From NCBI GenBank assembly GCA_004352715.1, contig SCFE01000105.1:163418-227417 (forward strand): a stretch of DNA of 64,000 nt, read 5' to 3'. Within the stretch, counting starts at the first letter, position 1; every line of letters begins with the position of its first letter. The position numbers were made by a program, and so were the translations under genes. This document shows positions 21,471-35,084 of this stretch, piece after piece. The notes beneath the pieces are model-generated. The model did not search any database, was not told where the DNA came from, and saw nothing but the letters and a program-made list of their open reading frames with translations. The stretch is from Hofstenia miamia (lineage: Eukaryota > Xenacoelomorpha > Acoela).

Positions 21471-23338
21471 CATTTCGTAGAAAGCAAAAAAGCCTGTTTA
21501 AATTCATCAAAAAATAATGTAAGAATTTATTGCAGTTAAATACAGTATTTGAAATTCAGAAATAAAAAATATTTGAAAACTACTCTATAATATTGAGTGT
21601 TAAGCTTTAAAATACATTTTATTATTTTCTGATAGATATGGTGACAATACCCAATCAGGGTCTTAGGACAACTAAAAAATTTGAGAGAGGCAAAAGATAT
21701 TTATCGTAACTATATAAATAATTTATATTTTTTAAATACCCTTTACATCATTGTGTATCCAAGAAAATGCTAATTATTAGTTCGCAATTTTGCATGCTTG
21801 TGTTGATGTTTTGCACTGAATTGCTTTAGTTTACATTTGCAAGTTACAATAATTGCGATAAATTTCTAAAAAATTGTAGTACATGTCCTCGAACATTCTT
21901 TAGTGAGACACCACTGTGCCCAATTCTTTATAATGGCTTCTTATAGGAAAAATTCAGAAAATGAATGGCTGATTCAGCTTTCAGAATGAGCAATGTGGAA
22001 GAGCGGCCAAAAGCCAAACTAACCAAAGCAGTGTTTGTCTCTGAAGAAATTATAAAAACCTGAAGGTTACAATGATGAAGCATACCTTAAATTATTAGTG
22101 GTTCATTTATTGTGGAATTCATTTCTGAAATAAATGGATTATTCGCAGCTACCTATAAGCATTTAATTAAAATTTGGCCACAATGATTCAGTTGACACAT
22201 GCCATTCAATTAATAATTACGTTTAATTTGGTTTTTCTTCGAATCAAATCTGTAATGTTTCACTTAACTTAAAACGACACCTACGAAGGGTTGTCTCCGT
22301 TTAGATATGTAAGTTACTTAAGTACCATCAAAATTTTGAAACAATTGTGCAAAAATTCAATAACTGTTTGACAGTATTAATAAGACAAAACCCCATAATT
22401 TAAACATTTCTGCAGAAATTACTCCACTGTCTAATATTCGAAAGACTTGTTATTTCGTACTTCGCCACATTGAATTTTGGCAAAAAATAGTACATTGAAG
22501 GGAGCCAAGAGTATGGGCTGCAAATTCGGGCGAAAGCCCTGCTCATATAAACTAATGCCAACTCGTCCCATTTTAGGCCCTTTTTTATAATACTTGTCAA
22601 AAATTTTCTTAAATTTGTAGGTCGGCTCCACCAAAATTTGGTATGATACATACTTTTAATAAAATCTAAACACTGAAATTGAAAATTCTAAATTGAAATT
22701 TAGTAACATATATGATACTAATGTAAAATTTCCAAAATCCATATTTTTCAACTTTGTAATTATAACCTATACAAAATTCAATGTATTTGTGTGCACTGTA
22801 ACGGAATAGTCAGTTTTTTTAGAATTTGCCCATTTCTTTGGCCCAAACCGGGCTTTCCCGTATCCATTTCTGAGGAGCCTAGGCATTAGAAAAAAGCCTG
22901 AATTGGACTGAAGCCAATTTGAACTACATTACAAAACCGGAGTTTTGCAAAACCTTGTTTCTCCAGAATTTTAATACATATAATTGATACAATGTTTAAG
23001 TTAATCGATTTAAGTAATTTTTTACTAGTATATAGTCATTTGTAATATATTATTTCATATGTTCTTTTGATATTAATTTTGCCTACAGAATGATTTCTTA
23101 AATTTGCGATGATTTCCTAAATTCATAAAGTAAAAATGAGTGTAATTAGAAAGAATAATGTGTGTACTCTACATAAATAGCCCATGACAAATAGGATCAA
23201 GTTAGCCACCAAGCATGTAAATGTTCTCTTTGAAGATACCTAATTGCACCTTCCAGGGAAAATATTTTGAAACAAAATACATTTCCAATTTCTCAGTTAG
23301 ATCTATTAATGAGAAGTATGGAAGATTTTGCAAATTTC
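21471..23338. other. No gene seen
   Basis: AT-rich. Some small GC-richer islands occur (for example 22500-22600 with GGGC..AGCCC pairing, and near 22850), but no element or exon could be defined. Confidence 0.4.
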
Positions 23339-23362
23339 GATTGGCGGATGCAAGCGCCAATC
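23339..23362. promoter_or_regulatory. Palindromic pair of CCAAT boxes
   Basis: GATTGGCG (23339-23346) and CGCCAATC (23355-23362) form a perfect 8-bp inverted repeat around an 8-base loop. Each arm is a CCAAT box (NF-Y-type site), one on each strand. It lies 62 bases upstream of the ATG of the candidate membrane-protein exon, close to the usual distance of CCAAT boxes from a start site. No clear TATA box is visible, although the DNA is AT-rich. Confidence 0.5.
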
Positions 23363-23423
23363 AGCAGCTGGTGTTTATCAATTAAATTTTATCTGCAGAA
23401 GTTTTTAATTTAAACCTGCTAGC

Positions 23424-23712
23424 ATGTATTCTTATACAAGAGAAGATAAAGATTTTTTACGTCGGCAAACAGTTTCACACTTTAGTGAGAAGCTTCAACC
23501 AACCCTTGAGAAAAGCAAAGAGGTAAAGCGAACTGTAAAACGCTACAAGCCCCTTATGGTGTCAATTTTTATGATTTTTCTTTACGCAGTTTTTCTATTG
23601 GCATGCATTTTAACAAGCTATGAAAGTGTGAAAAGTGTAATTAAAGCCAGTTCAGAACCAGTTTCTTCTACTAAATTTGAGCATCTTAAAACGCCCTATC
23701 AAATTGCTCCAG
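23424..23712 (+). CDS. Candidate host first exon, single-pass membrane protein
   Basis: ATG at 23424 opens 96 codons that reach a strong splice donor, CCAG|GTATGAAT, at 23712/23713 (phase 1). Residues 1-43 are charged and probably cytosolic (REDKDFLRRQ, EKSKEVKRTVKRYK). Residues about 44-67 (PLMVSIFMIFLYAVFLLACIL) form one transmembrane segment after a basic cluster. The rest is likely extracytosolic, a type II topology. I do not recognise the family. N-terminal topology and the YQIAPG end are loosely like Na,K-ATPase beta subunits, but the evidence is weak. The sequence looks more protein-like than other frames in this region, and the CCAAT palindrome upstream supports a gene start. TTTATCTGCAG at 23387-23397 could instead be an acceptor, making this a second exon. 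Confidence 0.45.
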
Positions 23713-23756
23713 GTATGAATAATTTCTTTAGTGCATGCTATATAAATAATAAGTGA

Positions 23757-24194
23757 TCACCAACAAACGTAACAACAAAGAGTAATCAATGTTTAAGTGG
23801 TGCAACAAGTTCACTGAATTTAGTTCTTCAACTTGTAATTCGATAAGCTTACAGAAAACAACCAGCTACCGAATAGTTGATTCTAAAGAATATAGTTGAA
23901 AATATCATTATTTTCATACCTTTCTGCAATCGGCATGACCAGACATATTTCAGGAAAAGCCGCAAACATGCAGAAACTAATTATCATTGTTGAATATATT
24001 TCATTATATTAGCACTAAAGTAGTTAGAAAATAATCAAAATATGCTCTTTGAATTTATACAATTATGATGTCGAGGCAAAAATTGATATGTTCAAAACAT
24101 TTTGCTCAGCTAAACATGTTTCCGGAGAAGGGCAACAGTTACTCTTGCCAAAAACTGGTGTGCTTAATCAACACAATAGGTTGGAAGTTTGGCA

Positions 24195-24247
<53 letters not shown>

Positions 24248-27200
24248 TTAATATATATAGTTAATTATTGCCGTTTTCGAAAGTTCATAGCGTTAGTGAA
24301 TGTAAAAGATCCGTATTTGGGCATTTAATTGGAGATGGTTTTATTCAATGTTTTCCTCAGTAAAATTCTATTGAAATTTTAACTTCAAGAAATTGAATTT
24401 AATTTTGAAGTGGCTTGTATTATGTATCCAGCTAACTAATAAAGTCAGTTTTTTAGTTGAATCAAGTCCAATTTACCGATTTCGCTAAATTTTTTTGAAT
24501 GCATTTAGGACAATTTTGCTTGATGTATAAACATTTGATTCTGATTTAGGTTAATTGTCCTGGATACCTGGATATTTTGCAAGATAATTCTTTATTGTTA
24601 TATCGTCTTTAGCCATTTTCAATAAGAATTTCTGTTTTAAGGAAGTCATTTTAAGCATTTATTACATAACTATTGCACATGTTACTGATAACTCAACATG
24701 TGAATTCAATTATGTTTTTGAAAATCCCCTTGAAAATTTAATGCAAAAGAAAATTTTGGCAAAAATATTTACTATTTAGGCAATTCTGTCAATTCATTAT
24801 TGCTATGAAAATTAGCTTAGAAAATTTAAAAACAAAGTAAAGCATATTTTTATCATTTTCAAATGTCAAATGAAATGAAAGACTCTAAATATCTTTGGAT
24901 GTGAGACTTAACAACACTGTGACATTTTTTAGTATAGATTTGAACTATGAGTTGTTGAAGGATGATAGATTAATGGGTTCCGTTAATTTTAATAATAAGT
25001 GATCACATATGCACATTTCAATTCTGCCAGCTGGATACATCTTGGCCAATTTTCTAAGAACCTAATTTTAGCAGAACCAATTCAGACTTCTTTAAGCCAT
25101 AGTGTCATCCAAAAGAACAGAATTCTAGAAGCAATGACATTTTAAAAGTGCAGCAGGAATGTGCGTTTAGATTAGATTTGTTAATCTGTTGCATGACAAA
25201 AAATAACATATAAGATCTTTTTGACAACATTACTGTAATCGAGTTAAAAAAACGTTGTGTTTTAAAAAAAATAATAAATTTTGCAAGGTCATTTCGAAAC
25301 TTAGACAAAGCACCCTTCAAGTTCAGTCCAACAATTTGAACAGCCAGTGGTATTAATTTGAACAAACTTTATTAGGGAGGATATACTGAACCCAAATACG
25401 ACAACCTATTTTATTTTTATCTTTCTGTACAGATAATTTTGTGCATATAAAAATTTCTATTAATAGTATATTGAATTAGTGCGCACGGCTGCATACATTT
25501 TTGGCAAACTGTTTAAGAAAGGCATTAGCAGTGTGACAAATTTGTAGGTAACTCGGATATTTGGTCAACGCATCATTAACTGAGCTTAATATCATTTTCA
25601 GCTTCACTTATACAATAGTTTTGACTTGTGTAGAATTATTTCTGGAATGAATTACTAATTCGTTAGGTGTACAGCTTTAGAAAGTGTACTAAGTTTCTCC
25701 TTGTCAGAAATTAACGTCATGAGATGTCAAAGTTTAATGACATTAAATTGAGTAGTAACCATGGAAACGGTAATAAATGCATCTGGAATACACTTTTTCC
25801 AAATTTTTCTCTTATTCCCATTAGGTTTTGAACGGAATTAACCAAAAATTAATGGACCATTTTGTCTAAATTTAGTAAATCCTGTGCAGCTGTTATATGT
25901 TTCATATTCATCGCATGCTCTGAAGATATCGTAAGAGCTCATAAACCATATTCGACCTTATCTTTGTACATATGTATACAATGGTTAATTACTGTAATAT
26001 ACACATGTCATTTTTTATGTAAGTTATTCTTTCACAAAGTTTTGTTCTACTTCATTTTCACTGCAAAATTGGCAATATAAATTGTATGGAAATGTTTGCC
26101 AATGACCAGAAAAATGTTTCATAAAAAATATGTATCCGAAAATTCAAAATTTGCAAAAAAATATAATTTCGGCAGAAAAAAGTGTGCGTTTCTGTACTTG
26201 AAAGTTGCATATATTATTTTAGCAGCAAGCAGGCCAACATTTTCGCATTGAGCGGGATATCTTCTGCTTTTCGAAATTTTTTCAGATATACCGTTCTCAA
26301 TGTAGAACATCCAGCCTCTCAGATAACTTACCTTTGGAATAAATTTTGCAAAATAGCCAATTTTGGCAGTATTTTTTAAAACCCAATTTTTAATGTTGGT
26401 GTCAATATATTTTTCTTATAGTATTTTTATGATAATTAGTGATATAATATTTGACGTATTTTAATATTGCATCGGAGCGACATCTTACTATCTAATAATA
26501 AAGGCACATAACAAGCTGCACTATGATTTTTATACAATATTCTTCTAGTTTCACACATTTTTCGCAAATCTCCCGCTTTTATCACAAATATCCAGCTTTT
26601 GCACTTAATAGTATCATATAGAAGAAATGATTTATTAATCAAAATAACTCTAATAACTCTTGTTGCACTTTGATGAGTATGTATTTTTACATGGATACCA
26701 ACATGTCTACTTAGAGCTCTATTGGGGTACATCACGCTAGTATGATTGACCTTTTGCCATAAAATAGTGTTTGCATTAACCCTAATTCTACTGGAAATTT
26801 TTCAATGCTTGTGATGGTTTTCCAAATAATTTCCATATAACTCACGAACTAATGAAGATATTTAAAATCTAAAAACACCACAAGATAGAAAATTGTCTCA
26901 TCTTTCTTTTTGACTTAAATGTTGCACTTCGTGATTGCACGGGATTCACACAGTATTTTCAGAAAAAAAAAATATTTCAGGGTAGTTGTTCTTCCCGTGA
27001 GCATTAGACCGCGTCATTATCTAAGCTCTAGTATGGGAGTAGTTTGAATATTTTAACAAATATCGGATTTCTTATTGAAAAAAATACTTCATTCACATAC
27101 AAATCTTCATCATTGTATGAGCGGGCCCAATGCTATAGATGTGTGCATATAGAAGGCTTTCAATATTTCTTAACAAGCTAGGAAAAATTGATTTTTACCT

Positions 27201-27365
27201 GAAAGTACAACGCTAGTAGAAATAGTGTTAAGCTTATTATTTTGAGTAATATTTTTAACCTAATTTGACGAAAATGTATAGAACTGCGTTCTATCAATAC
27301 TTATTTTAGTTCGTTCAATTTGAAGTGTTTTCTTAAACTTTTTGTAAAAAACCTTTTTGATTCAA

Positions 27366-27426
<61 letters not shown>

Positions 27427-28991
27427 CATAATGAGCCAAGTAAAATAAAAAGCTGTTTTATTAGAATGTGAACTTTCATGAAATGCGTAACCTCAACATT
27501 TATTGCCAAAATAGTCGGTTAAAATAATTATTAAAAGCCCCAAATCACTTATAGCCAAAAATTCATATTATATTATGGTTATATTTCAGAAATAAAGTTA
27601 TATTGGCTTTATTTACAAAAAATAATGTGTTACAGCATTTTCCAACTAACTTATTTCATTCGAAAATCCTTAAAGCACCTGTAAGTTTTTCGTACTGTCA
27701 GCTGTTTAGTAGAGTGCATTCATTTCTAATAGTTTCCAAAAATTGTTTTTCTATATCAAAAGTTTTGCAATAATTTAATACTTTTATATACCCATAGAAG
27801 ACATATTTCGATGTACTTAGATGATATTTTAGAAGCAATTATATCTCCACAGTATAATATCTTTAATATTTTTTAAGGAAATCCAATCAAACAAAATATT
27901 TCTAGTAATCAGTTTTCTGGACACATGATCACTTGCCTGATTCCTTGTTTCTAGAGCATTATATGAATGCCCTTGAATTATTACAGTTGCCTTAGTGAAT
28001 TCAACTTTATAAATTGTGAATTTACAGTCGGGTTTTTTATTTATAGTAATAAATAATAAAGCAATTGATTTTGGATACATTAATACTGAAACTTATTTAT
28101 TCAGGCTTTTGCAATATTTACACAAAAATGCGATTATATAAACAATGCGTTCTTCCAAATATAACGTTTTCTTTTATGGAACAAATATGGACTTTTAAAA
28201 TCGAATTCAACTATTAATTTACTTTGAAGCCAGATGCGGTTTTTGCAAAAATTTTCACATTTGCTCTTTACTGGTATCTTAAGACAATTGTTAAAGTGCC
28301 GAAATTTTAGAACTTCGATGACTGAAATAAATAAGTACAACCTTGGAAGATTGTAATTATTTTTTGAATTTTTATCTAAATTAATGTATTATAGTCTATG
28401 CTTAAAAAAAGACCAAAATTTTATTTGTAGTTAAAATAGTTCATGTTATAAAGAACAATATTTTGTTCTTCTAAAGTTAATTAATTGTGACTTGTGGATT
28501 AATGAAGAAAAATTCAAGCCATTCAAGAAAAATCGCCATTCATCAATGGCAACATATGCATATTGTACTACCTTTAATTCTGAAACATAGATTAAAATTT
28601 AAGTCCTCAACACAAAATAAAATTCATCAACATTTGATTGAATATGTCTGAAAATACTCGAATACTCTATTTGTTAATGCATAAAGGGGTAAATAATCAT
28701 TAATTTTTTAATGATTGCTTAGTATCCTGAAGTATTTACAAAATTTTCATTAAATAAACAAATTGTATGTCTATTGTTATTTAGCAATTAGTACATGTAA
28801 TGAATTAAATTTTTTGAATTCCTATATGGCAGTTAATTTATATCAAAATTAAAAAATTTAAAAATTTTTAAATTTTCCGATTAGATGCATATGTGGTAGT
28901 GAAACTATTAAAATGAGGAAATCTTTGGCTTTACATAGATTAGTGAAATTAATTAATTGTGAAAATCTACAGAAGTGTCTGATATCGTCTC
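23757..28991. other. Probable intron or intergenic DNA with microsatellites
   Basis: No recognisable coding sequence. (TA)n lies at 24194-24245 and (AAT)n at about 27367-27423. If the exon at 23424 is real, this would be its following intron. Confidence 0.45.
27367..27423. repeat. (AAT)n microsatellite
   Basis: About 19 AAT units. No retroposon end is recognisable next to it, unlike the ATT tract at 5487. Confidence 0.95.
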
Positions 28992-29038
28992 CAGGGGGCG
29001 AAGTTGAACCTACTTTAACCCCAAAGCCTACGGCCCTG
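28992..29038. mobile_element. 47-bp block with two facing hAT-like ends
   Basis: It begins CAGGGGGCGAAGTTG and ends CTACGGCCCTG, whose reverse complement is CAGGGCCGTAG. Both look like CAGGGGCG-type hAT termini, only 47 bp apart, with GC content far above the flanks. No 8-bp duplication is evident. It may be an extreme deletion derivative or chance. Confidence 0.3.
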
Positions 29039-32000
29039 AACACAAATAGTATTAAAATATACTATGATTTGGAATATTTTTTGAAATACTAGCCACACCG
29101 AATTAGGATGTGGTGTATATTTTTATTCTTCATTTTTTTAAATCAAGGATTATGGTTGATCAGTGCCTGCTAAAAACAAATTTTAAGCAAGCTAATTTGT
29201 GATTATTCAATTCCCCGCATGACTTGAAAGCATTTCCCTTTCTATCTGGATAATTTGCATTGACGGTAATGAAGTCAACCATCCACTTCGATTTTGAATT
29301 AATTTACAAACTACATTAATGCGAAAAGCGTAAACACCAGTAAAGTAAAATCTACCTTTCCTAACTTACTTCGAAATTCTAAAATTTCTTTGCATTAATT
29401 ACAACATTTGTTTGCTATCTTCCATATATTGATTAGAGTTTCTTCTATTTATCGAAATGCCACTTTATCACACCTCACAATATGAACTTCCTTTCGGGTG
29501 TAAAACGCAAAGTTGTTATCACATCATTTTTGCAAATGCTTCTCACTTACAATTGGAAATATTGATTAAGGCATAGAATATTAACTTCCATATTTTATTT
29601 TCAAGACAAAATTTTAATACAAAGATAGTTTTTGAGCAGACAACATCAATTATTAAGAGACAGAATATCCCTTGACGCAATGCAAAATGGAAAAGTAAAA
29701 ATTTATAGAAATTTCACTTAGCACCAGCATGCCAAGTTGGAGCACAAAAAAATTAGGTGAACTATGCGTCCCCATTCAAAATAATTTACGAAAAAATAGG
29801 GGCATGCTCTTTCTCATCGTCAATGTATATTCTGATACTTCTAGGAAGACAGTTACAGGAATGAATAACGAGGACTTTTATTAAAAGATGAAAGCTTTGA
29901 AATCAAATTTTTATAAAATTGGAATTACATTACCTACAGTCTAGAAAAAATTTACTGTTGTGACTGGTATTAAACAACAAATATTTGTTAGAATTTTGTT
30001 TATCTTAACATTTATTTCATGTTGCTGTTATCATGAAAACTTGGATAGATTAGTATATGTAGAGAGGGGTATTCTAGCAAGCATTCATGATAATGAAGCA
30101 TAATTCAGTAGTGACCACTAGATAATTTCAAATAAATTTGATTTATTGGTCGCATGTTACATGAGACTGAGACCTGAAACAAAATATTTCAGTGCAACTG
30201 GGACTAACGTGCGACCTGCACCAAGGATGACGGTGCGGAGAGACGCCGGATTTCATACTTACCTCATATTTTTGCCATTTTTGGTAGAAATAGAAATTCT
30301 CCTGTGGGACCAATGCGACAATGGGACGAAAAAATTTCATGAGACGGAGCTAAAATCAAAGGAAGTAAATGGGACTGGAACCAATAATATTCTGATCTCC
30401 TAGAACCCTAAAGTTGCGGATTATTGAACATAAGATGAGCTTTCTTATAAATATAAAATGACTAAACCACCAAATATGCGTCAATTGTGAGAAAGAAATT
30501 GGGACAAATTTGATGAAGACCTTGTAGGAGATAGTACAAATAATGTGAATGCAATAGAACTTTCTTTGAATTTCTGAATTTTATTTCTCATCAAATGGAC
30601 AAGAATTTGATAGCAATCAAAGGAATATTGACACAATTATATCAATACGTCTCATCTGCTCTACAAAAATAGTCGTCAACTTGGGTATTCAATATTTCAG
30701 GGAATTATCCGTGCAATGTTAGATATTTTAGTATATGAGTTGAAATGAATTTGAAATGAAATCCTGAAATAATTCTCTGAAAATGATTCTAACTTTTCAA
30801 GATTATTCTAAGTTTGTTCTTGTAATTCCAAATAGTCATCATTCAGAGGAATTGAGAAAAGCTTCAAGTTCATGATGCATTTCAAAAAAGTAAATTTTCC
30901 TTAAAGTTAGCACATATTAAGTTTATCTAGGATATTTAGTCTGAAGATCTTCCTGAAAAACAAAATGTCCATTTTTATGTTGGTATATTTTGCACGCTAT
31001 GGCTGTGGCAGTTTCAAGAAGTGTGAGTTCTTAACTCAAGTGTTCAAGAAATGGGGGATAGGTAAGCAAAATAGTTTTAGATAAGACATCTATTCTCCAA
31101 GAATCGCATAGCAATAGATTTACTTTAGCTTTGAAATTGATTGATAATGATTTTGAGGGATTCCAAATTATGAAATCAATTACGTTTTCATTAAAATTAT
31201 TGAAGAACCATTTGCCTTTATACGGAAGATCCTTAGGTTATTTAAAGAAAAGTTTTGATTTGAATATCTTCAATTTTGTTGATGCTGTTTTTGTCAGTAT
31301 CTGCTTAGTGCATACGAGCTTTTCAAGATTATGAAAGATGGGAAAATTATTGTATTTGGGATTTATTAACTTATATTACTCATACAATGTAGGCTATATA
31401 GTAAATCGAAGGAGCAATTCTGGTAGCCAAGAAGTACACAAGACAAAGTTATAACACCTTTGGAAAAATGATATAGGCTATCACACAGAAGTTCAAGTAA
31501 TTTTGAAGTACAAAGATGTCAACATAGAGTAATTTTGAAATATCCTGAGGCATTCAAGTCGTAAATAATATGGCTCAGTGCAATAATCATTTGTGTAGTG
31601 AAAACATGTGTTTCTATGATTTTCACGATTTATCAGGTTTTCCTTAACCTATTACACTATAGTTCTAGAAAATGAAAAGGTTTATTAATATAAATTTATC
31701 TTACAACTATGAAGTTGTATTAAGAACCTAAAACGCGCTTATGCATGCTACTTCATATACACAGATCACGCAGCTTAAATCACATAATAATTATGGTGGG
31801 GTGCAAATGCTCCCCAAGCTTTCATAACGTATCTTTTTACTATCGTCACCAACAATTAGAATGAAAAATGTTTTCCAACATTTGGTTCAAGACATTTGAC
31901 TTAGTATTTTTGGAAATTGATTGTGATAGGCTTGAAAAAACTACGTTTAACATAGTCATCATGATGGATTTTGTATATTTTATTTAGCAAGCAATTGTAA

Positions 32001-34568
32001 ATCAGTCTACATTTTCGAATAAAACTCAAATTCAGAAAATTTCAAAGATATTTATTTTACTGTATTTAATTCGAAAATTCGTTGTAAGTGTATCGTGGCG
32101 GCATTAACGTTGAATTATTCCTAATAATGGAAGATTTTCCCTGAAGGTGAGCAAAATACTGAGGCGAATACTATAAAAAATGTAACTTTGCAGAGGTTGC
32201 GGTTTGTTTTATACTTTTGTTGCTCATATGATTTAGCACTATTCACTCTTTGACTTAAAAATAATTCAGTGTTAAAACTTATTTGGTATATTTCCTAGTT
32301 ATATATTCTATAAATGCTACAAGCCTAATTCCCTTAGGAACTCGAGCCAAAAATATTTTTTACGAGAAGACTGCAATTCAATCATATTTTAGAATTAATA
32401 TCAAACATAAATTTATTGTTTATTAGTCAAATAGCAATACTTTCTTGGTTTAATTACAACATTTGAATTACATGCAATACATAAGCGTTTTTGATGTAGG
32501 ATGAACAATATACGGAGATTACTAGAATGTTGCGAAATATTTTTAGTGCTTTCAATTCAATGACTTCAAAGACATTCGATTATTTTTAATAAAATTTCAT
32601 GTCGATAAATAGTCTAGAAACATTGATTGTTTTTTAATTAACGCAAAACAAATTGTTTAAGTTTGGCGGTAGAATATACAATGTACTGTACTGATTTTCC
32701 AAAATAGCAACTGCACCGCTCCCTCAAAAATAGAAACTATTACCAAAAAGTTATTCCTAAAACTAAAATGTCTCGGAAAATAGAAAAATCAGAGTTTCAT
32801 AAATTAAAACTATTGTATTATACATTGACTACATGGTTATCACTATCGTAAGTATCAAAGACTATAAGGGACTGGATTTTAATGAATGAAATGATTTCTT
32901 AAGCATTCTAATTCTGAACAGTATCAACTAACAGTGCCTTTCTTATTACTTTATTGTAAATTTCTTTCCCATAAATTTTTTAATTTATGACTTAATTCTT
33001 TTACAAACTTTGAAAAAAATTTTTGTTTGTTCCATTTATGCATTCCCAGATAGCAACAATATATTTTTACAAAAATTTTTAATAAATAATTAGTTCTATT
33101 TTTAAAAACTTAGAATCTTAGTTTCTTTAGTAATCCTCTTTTTTTGAATTGTATTTTGTTATATACAGAAGAGTGCTTAGAGGGGGGAGCGGGACGCTGC
33201 CGCCTTTCTTTGGAATTTGAAGGAACTACAAATGAACAACATAAGAAATTATAAAAACATTACTAATTTATAGAAACAGTAATTATATATTGCTGCAATG
33301 ATTTTTTTAATTAAGTGAAACCACAATCTTACTTTACACATATTTTCAATTTCCAGCCACGCCCTTGTCTGCTTGCGTAGTTGACTGAAAATATTACAAA
33401 CACACTTTGACATATGTTACTTACCTTCCGCAAATATTTATAATACTTAGTTGAATGCAGAACATTTATAATGAGGTCAGGCAAATTTTTTATCAATACT
33501 ATTTTTAATAGCTTCTAAAATTTTTACGGAAATTGAGCTAAATTTGCGAATTTTTATTAACAGCAACGGTAGGTGCAGCAAATTACCAATCACACCAATG
33601 CTGTCTTTAATTGCACAATATTCAAATGTACGGAGCTACAAGGGAGCAATGAGTTTAAGACAAAATAGTACATATTTCATACTAGAGATAAAATTGTATA
33701 CGTTTATGCATTATAGACATTCTGAAGATATTGAACAAATAATTCAAATATTTCCAGTTATCAATTTTGTTTAGAATGCGATTTATAATGATTTGAATTA
33801 TTAAAGCTACTCTTACAAGCTATAGCTAGGTCATTGTTAAGCTCCTCTCCAGGTACTAACAAAATTAATGAAAACATTTCTTCAAAAATACATCTGAATT
33901 GACCTATAAAAACAAGCTTCTGCCATCTTTGAAAAGCATTGTTCACATTTGGAAATTGACATCAACTTTGAAGCTCGGCTTGCACCTGTCTAGTTTAGTC
34001 ATGGAATAGCCTAGCCCATATGTAAACTTACTAAGGCACATTTTAAGCCTAGACAATTCATTTTAAATTCCAAAATATAATTACAAAAACTAAGTCATCA
34101 AACATTATATGTACCACGCTAGATATGTGTTTTTAAATTTCTAAAGCAACTGAGTAATTACAAAAGGAATACATAATGTCTACAAAATAAACAATAGAAG
34201 TAAACTTAATTTAACCTTAAAAGCTGTCCTTTTCAATTCAATTATGGTTGACAGCGCAAGTGGTATTCCATGAAGAGATCAGCTGAGCATTATAATGGTA
34301 GATTACACCAGTTTTACAATAGAAGGGCCATTTATAGGATTCCTTGCAATCCCTAAGTATGCTTAGGGGACAAGGTCATGATGATATCAACGTAATGTCC
34401 AGTGTTTATGGTGTACTTCAAAGACTAGCTTCACTCGAATTAATTGATCCAACTCCTTTTAGTTCACTGTGCTTCTCATAATAATTAGTAATGCACCAAA
34501 TTCAATATTGAAGCAGACATCTTCAATGATATAAAGGATTTATAATTTTTCATTTACTCCAGTTTGAG
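29039..34568. other. No gene seen; GC-richer patch at 30146-30400
   Basis: Mostly AT-rich and non-coding. At 30146-30400 both strands stay open for 65-85 codons, and GGGAC/GCGAC motifs recur (TGGGACTAACGTGCGACC, GTGGGACCAATGCGAC, ATGGGACG, ATGGGACTGG), suggesting a degraded short-period repeat rather than a gene. Confidence 0.4.
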
Positions 34569-34654
34569 ACGTTGGGAACGACCAGGTACACAAGAGTCAG
34601 GCCAAGGAAATTGTGTCATACTCGGCGTGAATCGCGGCTCGATTCCACCGCCCT
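34569..34654 (+). other. tRNA-like (SINE-like) segment
   Basis: GGCTCGATTCC at 34636-34646 is one base off the RNA polymerase III B box (GGTTCGATTCC). It is preceded by a GC-richer stretch ending GGCGTGAATCGC, as in long-variable-arm (Leu/Ser) tRNAs. The A-box region (GAACGACCAGGTACACAAG) is poor. It is best read as a decayed tRNA-derived SINE head and is not a functional tRNA. Confidence 0.3.
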
Positions 34655-35084
34655 AAAATACTAAATATAAAGACATTATACCTCTGCCTACAGATATTGA
34701 GCTTCTTCAGAAGTTTCCAAAAAAAGCTCTATTACGACATTACTCAAATATAAGATATTTTGTCTTGATTGCGTCATTATGATTGTTTTGTGGGAAAAAT
34801 TTCGACTGCGTGTTTTCCAAAGTCAGTCAACATCTCTATCTTTGCAGTGCTCATTTCAGTGGCGATGAGGGAACTTAATTATATACGTGGTAACAGAAAC
34901 TGCATCTTGTTTACTTCAAGAGCTCTTATAGGATCATGGGGACCAGATTGGTCACTTGAATTGCTTTAGAGAAGAGGTAGACAGCCAGTAGATAAACTCT
35001 CTAGTGGTTCCAGCAATATCGAATGTGAACTTCGTCTGTAAAATAAATGTATTTTTTGAAAAATAGACACTGTCGTTTTGCAAT

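Noticed and set aside
23424-23712. Firm identification as a Na,K-ATPase beta subunit
   Set aside because: Only topology and a few residues agree. The usual N-terminal aromatic motif is not evident and no downstream exon could be tied to it.
33176-33230. hAT terminus at the G-rich GAGGGGGGAGCGGG string
   Set aside because: One G-rich stretch after CAGAAGAG, with no partner end and no clear GGCG motif.
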